Made by a program: the position numbers and the translations under genes
Origin: Candidatus Cloacimonadota bacterium
GTDB lineage: Bacteria; Cloacimonadota; Cloacimonadia; JGIOTU-2
Reading direction: 5' to 3'
DNA: 34,971 nucleotides
Assembly (NCBI GenBank): GCA_016932035.1
Contig: JAFGDR010000046.1
Location: 1-34,971, forward strand
Notes under the pieces: generated by a model
Databases searched by the model: none
What the model was told of the DNA's origin: nothing
Seen by the model: only the letters and a program-made list of their open reading frames with translations
In this document: positions 24,871 through 32,741 of the stretch, one piece after another
How the letters are laid out: each line of letters begins with the position of its first letter
Numbering within the stretch: position 1 is the first letter of the stretch

Positions 24871-27294
24871 ATGAAAAAAATATGCGTACTTTTCAGTCTC
24901 TGTATAGTTATGATTATATCAGGCACATTATATGCAGATTTTCATAATTTATGGGATGAATACTTTGGCGGACCTTTTGCAGACGGTGCAAAAGCAGTTA
25001 TAGAAGCAAATGACGACGGACTTATCATCGCTGGTTACACCTATTCAGATAGCTATGGATACCAGGATATGTATGTTCTCAAGGTCGATGAAAACGGTAA
25101 TGAGGTTTGGAGTAATCACTTTGGTGGATCAAATTTCGATGCTGCGTTCTCAATATGCAATTCAATTAATAATGATGGCTATATTCTACTTGGTAATACA
25201 GCGTCTTTTGGACAGGGATCAAAGGATATCTATGCTGTGAAAATAACAAATACCGGCGTTGAAGAATGGTCAAATACATACGGTGGAGCTGCTGTGGATT
25301 TGGGACGAGGAATAGTCCGAACCTCTGATGATGCATATGTGATTTGCGGATATACCGAATCATCGGGGGCAGGGGAAGATGATATCTATGTCCTGAAGAT
25401 CGATGCTGATGGAGATACACTTTGGACAAAAACAGTCGGCACTTCACATTCCGAAACAGCAGAGAATTTTATCGAAACATCTGATGGGCATTATGTAATC
25501 GTCGGTTCGACCGGCATCTATGATACGCCGGGTGTTACTTCCGGAAATAATCGAGAGATCTATCTTGTGAAAATGGATTCTTATGGAAATGTTACCAACG
25601 AAGGAATCTACTGGGTCATGACATCCGGACAGGGCAGTTATGATGACGGATTCGATGTGTGTGAAGCACCTGATGGGGGATTCGTCTTAATAGGGGGATG
25701 TACCCAGGAATCTGTAGAAGTGATGGATGTTGCTTTGATCAAAACGAACGAAAATTTAACAATGGAATGGAAAAATCATCTCGAAGTACCTGAATGTGCA
25801 TTCTATGATTTCGCGAAATCACTTGTATATTGTCCGCTCGACAATACCTATCTTATCTGCGGATCAGCAGAATATACCGACCTTTCAACAGATCTCTTTG
25901 TTATGAAAGTGGATGATGAAGGAAATATCCTCTGGACGCAAACCTATGGCGGTCCGGGAAATCAAAGCGGATTTGATATCCTTCTCAGCAGTTCCGGCTA
26001 CTGCTATGTGGTCGGGCAGTCATATTTGTATGGCGGCGGAGGTTATAATGTCTGGCTCATGAAGTTCATCGAACTCTCTGCTGATTTCGAAGGGACGCCG
26101 AATTCAGGTCATGCTCCATTGGAAGTTCAGTTCGGCAATTTCGTTCTTGGAACTGTGGATTCCTTTGAATGGGACCTGGATGGTGACGGATCGATCGATA
26201 GCACAGAACCAACCCCAACATGGACCTATGCTGATACCGGTTCGTATAATGTAAGTCTTACTGTTACAGTTGATACACTTTCTCTGACCGAACTCAAAGA
26301 GAATTACATTCGCGTGTTTGACGGGCAGAGCTCCCTCGAATTTGATGAAGGTGATAACAGGGTGACATGCGAGAGCGATTTGTATCCTGCTATGACAGGC
26401 GCATTCACTGTTGAAGCATGGATAAATCCAACAGATTATGGTATTGATCCCTTTTTTGGATTTGGCAGGATCTTTGAAAGAAAATCCATTCTGATCTACC
26501 TTTCCAACCAGTTTCCAACATTGACTATCGAAAGTCTGGTTGCTCAAATTCAGAACGAAGCAGGAGCGAACTACTTTTATTCTACCGAGAATAATTCCAT
26601 TGTCCTCAACCAGTGGCAGCATGTTGCTGTAACCTATGACGGCATCGATCAAGTATGTATGTATATCAATGGAGAAGAAAAACTTGCGTATCAGTCCGGC
26701 ACGTTATCCGGAACTATCAAAGATAATGCAGACTATGATATACTATTCGGGAACAGTGCTGATTATGCAAAGTCCTTTACCGGTCGAATCGATGAGGTGC
26801 GTATATGGAATGTGTGCAGGTCCCAGGCAGATATACAGGCATATATGAATATGTATCTTCACGGGTATGAAACCGGTTTAATTGGTTACTTAACCTTTGA
26901 TGAGGGCTATGGTGACTATGCGCTCGATGAAGTAACAGACCAAGATGTGTTAATCTCTTTAACACATTGGGCACAGGGCTATCCGCTTGCTCCAGTCTGT
27001 GTCGATCCCGGAAATGAATCTGATGAGTTTTTGTTTTCTGTATATCCAAATCCTGCCCGAAACGTGATCAACTTCTCTTTTTCCAGCAAAAATGCTGAAA
27101 ACTTAACCATTAATATTTATAACATTCTTGGGCAAAGAGTGAATACTCTGCGAGATAAAGATACAAATACACCCGGATACATGACATGGAATTGTACGGA
27201 TTATAAAGGTAATAAACTCGCAAACGGTATATATTTTTGTGAGCTGGTGCAAAAAGATAAAACAATATTACAAAAAGTGCTCCTTCTGAGATAA
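24871..27294 (+). CDS. Surface protein: seven propeller repeats, PKD, LamG-like, type IX sorting domain
   Basis: 807 residues with a signal peptide (1-23, ending TLYAD). Seven repeats of about 52 residues span about 30-395, each with a DDGY.I.G-type strand and a DIYVLKIDADG-type strand ending in W, which suggests one seven-bladed propeller. A PKD domain follows (about 400-485: DLDGDGSID, TWTYADTGSYNVSLTV), then a concanavalin/LamG-like domain (about 487-705: FTVEAWINPTDYG, WQHVAVTYDGIDQVCMYING, GRIDEVRIWN), then the sorting module (SVYPNPARNVINFSF, YNILGQRVNTL, KLANGIYFCEL). The GGGGAGG site ends a few nt before ATG 24871. Last gene of the TetR operon, followed by a terminator. Likely role: adhesion or substrate binding at the cell surface. 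Confidence 0.92.
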   Translation: MKKICVLFSLCIVMIISGTLYADFHNLWDEYFGGPFADGAKAVIEANDDGLIIAGYTYSDSYGYQDMYVLKVDENGNEVWSNHFGGSNFDAAFSICNSINNDGYILLGNTASFGQGSKDIYAVKITNTGVEEWSNTYGGAAVDLGRGIVRTSDDAYVICGYTESSGAGEDDIYVLKIDADGDTLWTKTVGTSHSETAENFIETSDGHYVIVGSTGIYDTPGVTSGNNREIYLVKMDSYGNVTNEGIYWVMTSGQGSYDDGFDVCEAPDGGFVLIGGCTQESVEVMDVALIKTNENLTMEWKNHLEVPECAFYDFAKSLVYCPLDNTYLICGSAEYTDLSTDLFVMKVDDEGNILWTQTYGGPGNQSGFDILLSSSGYCYVVGQSYLYGGGGYNVWLMKFIELSADFEGTPNSGHAPLEVQFGNFVLGTVDSFEWDLDGDGSIDSTEPTPTWTYADTGSYNVSLTVTVDTLSLTELKENYIRVFDGQSSLEFDEGDNRVTCESDLYPAMTGAFTVEAWINPTDYGIDPFFGFGRIFERKSILIYLSNQFPTLTIESLVAQIQNEAGANYFYSTENNSIVLNQWQHVAVTYDGIDQVCMYINGEEKLAYQSGTLSGTIKDNADYDILFGNSADYAKSFTGRIDEVRIWNVCRSQADIQAYMNMYLHGYETGLIGYLTFDEGYGDYALDEVTDQDVLISLTHWAQGYPLAPVCVDPGNESDEFLFSVYPNPARNVINFSFSSKNAENLTINIYNILGQRVNTLRDKDTNTPGYMTWNCTDYKGNKLANGIYFCELVQKDKTILQKVLLLR

Positions 27295-27315
27295 ATGAGC
27301 TGTTTGAAATCCAAG

Positions 27316-27348
27316 CGGCGAGTGGCAGAGATGTTGCTCGTCGTTTTT
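27316..27348 (+). terminator. Rho-independent terminator of the TetR operon
   Basis: The stem CGGCGAG (27316-27322) pairs with CTCGTCG (27337-27343, one G-T pair) across a 14-nt loop and is followed by five T's. It lies 21 nt after the stop of the 24871 gene, closing the unit that begins at the 22411 promoter. Confidence 0.75.
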
Positions 27349-27378
27349 CAACAACTAAGCATAAAATTTGTTAAACAA

Positions 27379-27405
27379 TTTGACAAGATAGGTATCTATT
27401 ATAAA
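27379..27405 (+). promoter_or_regulatory. Candidate promoter of the 27604 surface protein
   Basis: TTTGACA (27379-27385) is followed 17 nt after TTTG by TATAAA (27400-27405). It sits directly behind the terminator of the preceding operon, as expected for an independent unit. The 12-mer AATTTGACAAGA is shared with the 19109 promoter. Confidence 0.45.
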
Positions 27406-27603
27406 AAGAGTATGTGAACTTGAGAGGTGTTTGGATGTACATTTAAACTTGAACAGAATTAGATACTGAAAAAAATCGGAATTAATTTCAGCGCGCCTGC
27501 GAAAAAATAAATAAAGAAGTATATGAATAATTTCGATAATCAAAAACGGTTGGGCTTATTCTCTGATCTAAAACCTTCAAATAAATCCTAAATTGGAGGA
27601 TTC

Positions 27604-30150
27604 ATGAAAACAAGAACTATTTTAATTTGTATTTCGTTATTGATATTTAACACGGTTTTATTTGCCCAAACACCTGAATGGGATTGGGCAACTCATGCTG
27701 GTGGAAGCGGATTAGATTTAGGGTTTAACATTACAATTGATGCTGATGGTAATCTTTATACGACAGGAAGATTCGAAGGTACTGCTGATTTTGGTTCCTA
27801 CACTCTTATCAGTAATGGCGAATCTGATATTTTTGTTGCAAAGATGGACGCAGATGGAAACTGGATTCGTGCATCCAAAGCTGGTGGAGCTTCTTCTGAA
27901 AGTGGAATAAAAATCAAGATAGATAGCGCGGGGAATAGTTTTATAACAGGAAGTTTCGAAGGGATAGCAACTTTTGGTTCTTCTACTCTTTATAGTTCAG
28001 GAATGGAAGATATTTATGTAGCAAAGCTGGATGCTGATGGAAACTGGTTATGGGCAACCCAGGTTGGCGGAGATAATGTAGATATTGGAAATGCAATCAC
28101 AATAGATGATGCTGGAAATTGTTATGTAACAGGTTCTTTTAGAAGTAATTCAGTAAACTTTGGCTCCTATACTCTTACCAACAGCAATGTTGGTGATTTA
28201 CATAGTGATATTTTTGTGGCAAAGATTAATGCTAATGGTTATTGGCAATGGGCAGCCCAGGCTGGTGGAATTCAGGGTGAAGTAACAACTGGAATCGCAA
28301 TAGATGGAGTAGGGAATTTATATATGACAGGATATTTTACACACACAGCAGAATTTGGTTATTTCTCTCTTACTAGCGCAGGATGGGAAGATATTTTTGT
28401 TGCAAAGATGGATGTGAACGGAAACTGGCTCTGGGTAACCCAAGCTACTGGTACTAATGAAGACGAGGGATTGGAAATTGTAATAGATGATTCAGGAAAC
28501 AGTTATGTCACAGGAACTTTTAAAAGTAATACCATAAATTTTGGACCCTATACTCTTACAAGTAGTGGTAGTTATGTATATGATATTTTTGTAGCAAAGG
28601 TGAATGTGAACGGGAACTGGCAATGGGCAACTCAAGCTGGTGGAGCTATACATGATAAAGGTTATGGAATCACAATTGATAATGCTGGAAATAATTATGT
28701 AACAGGAAGATTTATGTCAAATGCAACCTTTGGTTCATATTCTCTTACCAGCAGTGGAGATTATGATATATTTATTGCTAAGATGGATGTCAATGGTAAC
28801 TGGCAACAGGCAACAAGGGCTGGTGGAAATGGGGGTGATGCAGGAAAGAGCATCACAATAGATAATACTGAAAATTGTTATGTGATAGGAAATTATTGCG
28901 AAACAGCAAATTTTGGTACCCACTCTATTACCAGTAATGGGGATTCGGATATTTTTGTAGCAAAATTTAGTTATAATTATGATATAACATTCAATTCATT
29001 AGCAGATATGATTACAGCAAGATCTGGTTTTGCTTATGCAAATGATGGAGATTATCTATATGCTATAGCTGGTGCAAATCATGATCTTCCTAATGATAGA
29101 ATTAATAACATTGAAAAATACGATTCTGCTACTAATAGCTGGTCTGAATTTGCAGATGGATTAATTCCCAGACTATATTGTAGAGCAGAATATATACAAA
29201 GCACAGACAATATTTATATCTTTGGCGGATTAGCAGGTAATAATGCAACACATTCGGATACTGTAGAAGTAGTTGATGTTAACACTGGTAATTTAACCTA
29301 TTTAACCGCGGATCACATTCTAAGTTCGCAATCGGGTTCTGCTGTCTGGAACAATAAGATTTATATTTTTGGTGGCACTCAAAATACTGGATATTCCAAT
29401 GAATTATATGAATTTGAACCTTCAGGCAATAATTGGACACAGCTTGCAGACATGCCGGAATCAAAAGAAACTGAAGGTGAAATTGTTGATGGGATATTGT
29501 ATGTTTTCGGAGGATACAACGGTTCCGTTTCCAATAGAATAGATGCGTATAATATTCAGAACAATGAATGGTCTTTTATCGGGTATATGCCAACCGGTGT
29601 TTCTGCACATCATACTACAGCATCAGGGCAGTATATCTGGTTAACAGGCAGTTATAGTGATCTCAATTTTGTAGCTGAATTCAATACGGCAACACATGAA
29701 TTCACCCAATTGAGCAATAATATGATTGGCCGTAGACATTGTGGCACTGAAGTAATTGGAGATAATTTGTATGTTTATGGAGGTTATATTCCCGGCAATG
29801 ATTTATCTAGTTTACAATATGCAGATATTTCTAATGTAGATATTGATGATGAACCAAATATAATTCCTTCGCCAATTACTCTCTTTCAAAATTATCCAAA
29901 TCCATTTTATCCCAAAACCACAATTTCCTTTTGTATTAAGCAAAATAGCGACATTGAACTCGAAATATTCAATATAAAAGGACAGAAAATTAAAACGCTT
30001 ATTAACGAGTTTATGCAAACAGGCAATCATTCAATCATCTGGAATGGTGATGATGAGTATGGTAAACATGTGTGTTCAGGTTTATATTTTTACAAGCTAA
30101 GTGCAAATGGTAAAACCGAGGTAATAAAGAAATGTTTGTTGGTAAAATAA
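27604..30150 (+). CDS. Surface protein: seven SBBP-like repeats, Kelch-like repeats, type IX sorting domain
   Basis: 848 residues with a signal peptide (1-22, ending TVLFAQ). Residues about 25-455 are seven repeats of about 60 residues built as W..QAGG, a GITIDNAGNNYVTG strand, a FG.Y.L.S strand and DIFVAKMDVNGNW. These are SBBP-like and suggest a seven-bladed propeller. Residues about 460-745 are Kelch-like (NKIYIFGGTQN, GILYVFGGYNG, NLYVYGGY), a second propeller. Residues about 757-848 are a classic sorting module (LFQNYPNPFYPKTTISF, EIFNIKGQKIKTL, CSGLYFYKLSANG). The start is supported by GGAGG at 27596-27600. It is the only gene in its unit unless the glycosyltransferase 93 nt downstream is co-transcribed. 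Likely a cell-surface binding protein. Confidence 0.92.
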   Translation: MKTRTILICISLLIFNTVLFAQTPEWDWATHAGGSGLDLGFNITIDADGNLYTTGRFEGTADFGSYTLISNGESDIFVAKMDADGNWIRASKAGGASSESGIKIKIDSAGNSFITGSFEGIATFGSSTLYSSGMEDIYVAKLDADGNWLWATQVGGDNVDIGNAITIDDAGNCYVTGSFRSNSVNFGSYTLTNSNVGDLHSDIFVAKINANGYWQWAAQAGGIQGEVTTGIAIDGVGNLYMTGYFTHTAEFGYFSLTSAGWEDIFVAKMDVNGNWLWVTQATGTNEDEGLEIVIDDSGNSYVTGTFKSNTINFGPYTLTSSGSYVYDIFVAKVNVNGNWQWATQAGGAIHDKGYGITIDNAGNNYVTGRFMSNATFGSYSLTSSGDYDIFIAKMDVNGNWQQATRAGGNGGDAGKSITIDNTENCYVIGNYCETANFGTHSITSNGDSDIFVAKFSYNYDITFNSLADMITARSGFAYANDGDYLYAIAGANHDLPNDRINNIEKYDSATNSWSEFADGLIPRLYCRAEYIQSTDNIYIFGGLAGNNATHSDTVEVVDVNTGNLTYLTADHILSSQSGSAVWNNKIYIFGGTQNTGYSNELYEFEPSGNNWTQLADMPESKETEGEIVDGILYVFGGYNGSVSNRIDAYNIQNNEWSFIGYMPTGVSAHHTTASGQYIWLTGSYSDLNFVAEFNTATHEFTQLSNNMIGRRHCGTEVIGDNLYVYGGYIPGNDLSSLQYADISNVDIDDEPNIIPSPITLFQNYPNPFYPKTTISFCIKQNSDIELEIFNIKGQKIKTLINEFMQTGNHSIIWNGDDEYGKHVCSGLYFYKLSANGKTEVIKKCLLVK

Positions 30151-30243
30151 AAGAATTGCTGCTAACAAACAACTCCAAGACTGAAGCGTGGCAGAGGCAA
30201 GACATCAGACGCAATATTACCTTTTCATAAATAGGAGATCTGA

Positions 30244-31446
30244 ATGAAGCGAATACTTTTTATAAGCGGATCCATGGGTCTTGGCCATATTATCAGAGAT
30301 ATCGCTATTGCCAATAAGATAGCATGTGTAAACGAAAATGTGAAAATCATATGGCTCGCAAATGGTCCGGCTGCAAAAGAAATAAAGCGGGTGGGCGGAG
30401 TATTACACAAAAGATGGGAAGAGTTTGCAGATCTTAACACAGAAGCTGAAAGCGTTGTGAAAGGTTTTTCTCTGCGATTACCGGATTACGGTAGAGTTTC
30501 ACGACCAAGATGGGAAAGTAACTATCGATTATTTTGTAACATTTTGAGTTATGAAGAATATGACGTTGCCGTGGGGGATGAAACATATGGAATATGGTTT
30601 CATCTCGATAATCTTCATGATAAGATAAAAACTCCTTTTGTTATGATTTACGATTTTGTGGGATTTAGTTACTTAACTTTCATGCAAAGACTTAGGAATT
30701 TATTACACGGAAAAAAGTCTACTAACGAGCAACAGTCTCAAGACCATAAGCGAATAAAAGCTGGAAAGAATAGTGTCCTATTCATCGGCGAAAATGAAGA
30801 TATATCTGATAGCAGATTCGGGTTTCTGTTGCCAAATCGTAGACGCTATGCACAAAAGCATTATTTCTTAATTGGATATGTTTTAAATTTCACTCCGGGA
30901 GCAATACCAGATCGGAACAGATTAAAGAAGGTTTTAGGGTATGGTGACAATCCGCTGATTATCTGTGCGATTGGTGGAACAAGTGTTGGTAGACAAATCC
31001 TGGATTTGTGTTCTAGAGCCTACGTCTATGTGAAAGATGAAATCCCAGATCTGCAAATGGTACTGGTTTGTGGTCCACGTCTTGACCCAGCTTCTATTAT
31101 AGTATCTGGTGGGATTGAGGTTAAAGGTTATGTTCCGAAACTCTATGAGCATTTTGCAGCGAGTGATTTGGTGATAACCCAAGCAGGGGGGACCGCAACA
31201 CTCGAGCTGACAGCGCTTAAAGTACCATTTATTTATTTCCCAATAGAAGGACACGAAGAGCAAGAGACACATGTATCTAAGAGGTTGGAGAGACATCAAG
31301 CCGGTGTTAAAATGTTATTCAAGAATACTGATCCGTTAAGATTAGCTCAAAAAGTCCTGCAGAACATAAACAAACCAGTGTCTTCTGTGAGCATTCCTAT
31401 TGATGGTGCCCAAAAAGCCGCTGAAATAATATGTTCTTTTCTCTAG
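30244..31446 (+). CDS. MurG-like glycosyltransferase (GT-B fold)
   Basis: 400 residues, without a signal peptide. The N-terminus has the glycine-rich SGSMGLGHIIRDIAIA loop typical of GT-B enzymes of the MurG/GT28 group. The C-terminal half has the nucleotide-sugar site region (CAIGGTSVG, VKGYVPKLYEHFAASDLVI, TQAGGTATLELTALKVPFI near residues 310-330). A UDP-sugar donor is likely; the acceptor cannot be told, and it is not MurG itself by context because no cell-division genes are nearby. AGGAGA lies 5-10 nt before ATG 30244. It lies between surface-protein genes, so surface glycan or glycoprotein modification is a reasonable guess only. Confidence 0.83.
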   Translation: MKRILFISGSMGLGHIIRDIAIANKIACVNENVKIIWLANGPAAKEIKRVGGVLHKRWEEFADLNTEAESVVKGFSLRLPDYGRVSRPRWESNYRLFCNILSYEEYDVAVGDETYGIWFHLDNLHDKIKTPFVMIYDFVGFSYLTFMQRLRNLLHGKKSTNEQQSQDHKRIKAGKNSVLFIGENEDISDSRFGFLLPNRRRYAQKHYFLIGYVLNFTPGAIPDRNRLKKVLGYGDNPLIICAIGGTSVGRQILDLCSRAYVYVKDEIPDLQMVLVCGPRLDPASIIVSGGIEVKGYVPKLYEHFAASDLVITQAGGTATLELTALKVPFIYFPIEGHEEQETHVSKRLERHQAGVKMLFKNTDPLRLAQKVLQNINKPVSSVSIPIDGAQKAAEIICSFL

Positions 31447-31839
31447 TGTCATTAGTTCATTGAGAGGTTGGCAGAGGGCACATGATATGCTTTCTTCGGC
31501 ATTACTGCTTCTAACTACGGCTTGACGACTACGCACCCTCCGATATCTTAATCTAAATGCACGATGACGCTGGCATTTCACCAAGCACCAATCCGTTAAG
31601 TAAGATACTAATCAAAATTTAAATGAAAGATAAGACAAAAAAACATGAAAAAATATGCGAAGTTTAATTTATTTAGTTATAATGATTTTAAATTGTAGGT
31701 GGGTTTGATCTGAGAATTTGAAGGTACATTTAATGAAATGAGGGGGAGGAAGGAGGACACATTCACATCATTTTATTTGACAATCAAATTTACAATATTA
31801 AATAGTAGTTCTAAATAGAAACACTAAATTGGAGTGCAC
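31447..31839 (+). other. Intergenic region upstream of the TrmB-family gene
   Basis: 393 nt with no convincing gene. The first part (31447-31610) is richer in GC and looks unlike the AT-rich remainder. It contains TGGCAGAG (31469-31476), also present after two other genes, and GAGGG (31474-31478) that could pair with CCCTC (31536-31540). The last part has the promoter candidate at 31776-31806. A short purine run (AGGGGGAGGAAGGAGGA, 31741-31757) resembles ribosome sites but no start follows it. Confidence 0.55.
31776..31806 (+). promoter_or_regulatory. Candidate promoter of the TrmB-family regulator
   Basis: TTTGACA (31776-31782) is followed by TAAATAGT (31799-31806), 19 nt after TTTG. TTTGA (31776-31780) and TCAAA (31784-31788) form a short inverted repeat over the -35, a possible regulator site. 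The start ATG is 34 nt downstream. Confidence 0.4.
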
Positions 31840-32706
31840 ATGAATTCCGCAGAATTACTCGGACTTCTTACCAGCATCGGATTTACCCGCATCGAAGCAG
31901 AAGTGTACCTGTCATTGGCGCAAGGTGCTGCACAGTCGGGATATACAATTTCGAACAGTATTGGCAAATCCCGCTCGAATGTGTACCAGGCACTGAAGAC
32001 TTTGGAGCAAAAAGGGGCGATTGTCGAGCTTCAGGCAGGTAGGAACAAACAGTTCCAGGCAGTGCCCATTGAGCAGGTACTCGAGCAGAAGGAAAAAGAT
32101 TTTTTAACAAAAAAAGAAGCGATCACCGAAGCGTTCAGTTCCATTCAAAACCGGGAACAGGACGACCAGATATATGCGTTGAACACGGTCAGTCAGGTTT
32201 ATACAAAAGCAGAGGAAATGATACAATCGGCTGAGGAGGTCATATTTATCGATGTTCAACCCATGCAACTCGAACGGATCAGGTCGGTGCTCGAAGAAAC
32301 CGCATCGCGCGGTATCAAGATCGTCATACTCGGTGACGAAACCTACGAGGTCAAAGGGTGTGAGATCATGAAATATTCCTATTATGTTACACCAGGTAAA
32401 ACCTATGAACCATGGGGGCTAGACTGGTTCTGTATTGCTGTGGACGGGGGCAAATTTCTGATTTCGACCTTTAAGCAACAGGAAGAGGAACTGATATATG
32501 CGCTATGGAGCAGCAGTACGTTCCTTGCCGGCTGGATCTACAGTGATATGCTGTACGAGATTGCATTCAGCCATATTATCAATATGTTCAAAGACGGGCT
32601 TTCACGGGAGCAGATATGGGACGGCATCAATGCGTATGCTGCGAAATATTTCGATATAGCACCTGCAATCATTCGTCTCAAAGCACTTTATAAAGACGCA
32701 CCTTAA
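31840..32706 (+). CDS. TrmB-family transcriptional regulator
   Basis: 288 residues from ATG 31840 (TTGGAG ends 5 nt upstream); a GTG two codons earlier falls inside the ribosome site. Residues 1-75 are a winged helix-turn-helix (LLTSIGFTRIEAEVYLSLA, TISNSIGKSRSNVYQALKTL, KGAIVELQAGRNKQF). A coiled linker (85-115) leads to a phospholipase-D-like regulatory domain (EEVIFIDVQPMQL, RGIKIVILGD, DWFCIAVDGGKFLIS). TrmB proteins, best known from archaea and also common in bacteria, often respond to sugars. The gene lies 35 nt before a surface-protein gene on the same strand, so it probably controls it and itself. The ligand is unknown. Confidence 0.9.
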   Translation: MNSAELLGLLTSIGFTRIEAEVYLSLAQGAAQSGYTISNSIGKSRSNVYQALKTLEQKGAIVELQAGRNKQFQAVPIEQVLEQKEKDFLTKKEAITEAFSSIQNREQDDQIYALNTVSQVYTKAEEMIQSAEEVIFIDVQPMQLERIRSVLEETASRGIKIVILGDETYEVKGCEIMKYSYYVTPGKTYEPWGLDWFCIAVDGGKFLISTFKQQEEELIYALWSSSTFLAGWIYSDMLYEIAFSHIINMFKDGLSREQIWDGINAYAAKYFDIAPAIIRLKALYKDAP

Positions 32707-32741
32707 TCTCAGAAAAAATAAAATCAATAAGGGGAGCACAC

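Larger units (their letters stand above)
27295..27603 (+). other. Intergenic region between two surface-protein genes
   Basis: 309 nt. It holds the terminator of the TetR operon (27316-27348), a TTTGACA promoter candidate (27379-27405) and a leader of roughly 190 nt before ATG 27604 with GGAGG at its end (27596-27600). A weak CTGAAA/TTTCAG inverted repeat lies near 27465-27490. Open frames on the minus strand here look random. Confidence 0.6.

Noticed and set aside
27355-27543. Minus-strand ORF of 62 codons in the gap before 27604
   Set aside because: Low-complexity hydrophobic/AT-driven product, no ribosome site, and it covers a promoter candidate.
31342-31584. Minus-strand ORF of 80 codons at the end of the glycosyltransferase
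   Set aside because: It runs antisense into a real gene, has no recognisable domain and no ribosome site; the GC-richer composition alone is not enough.
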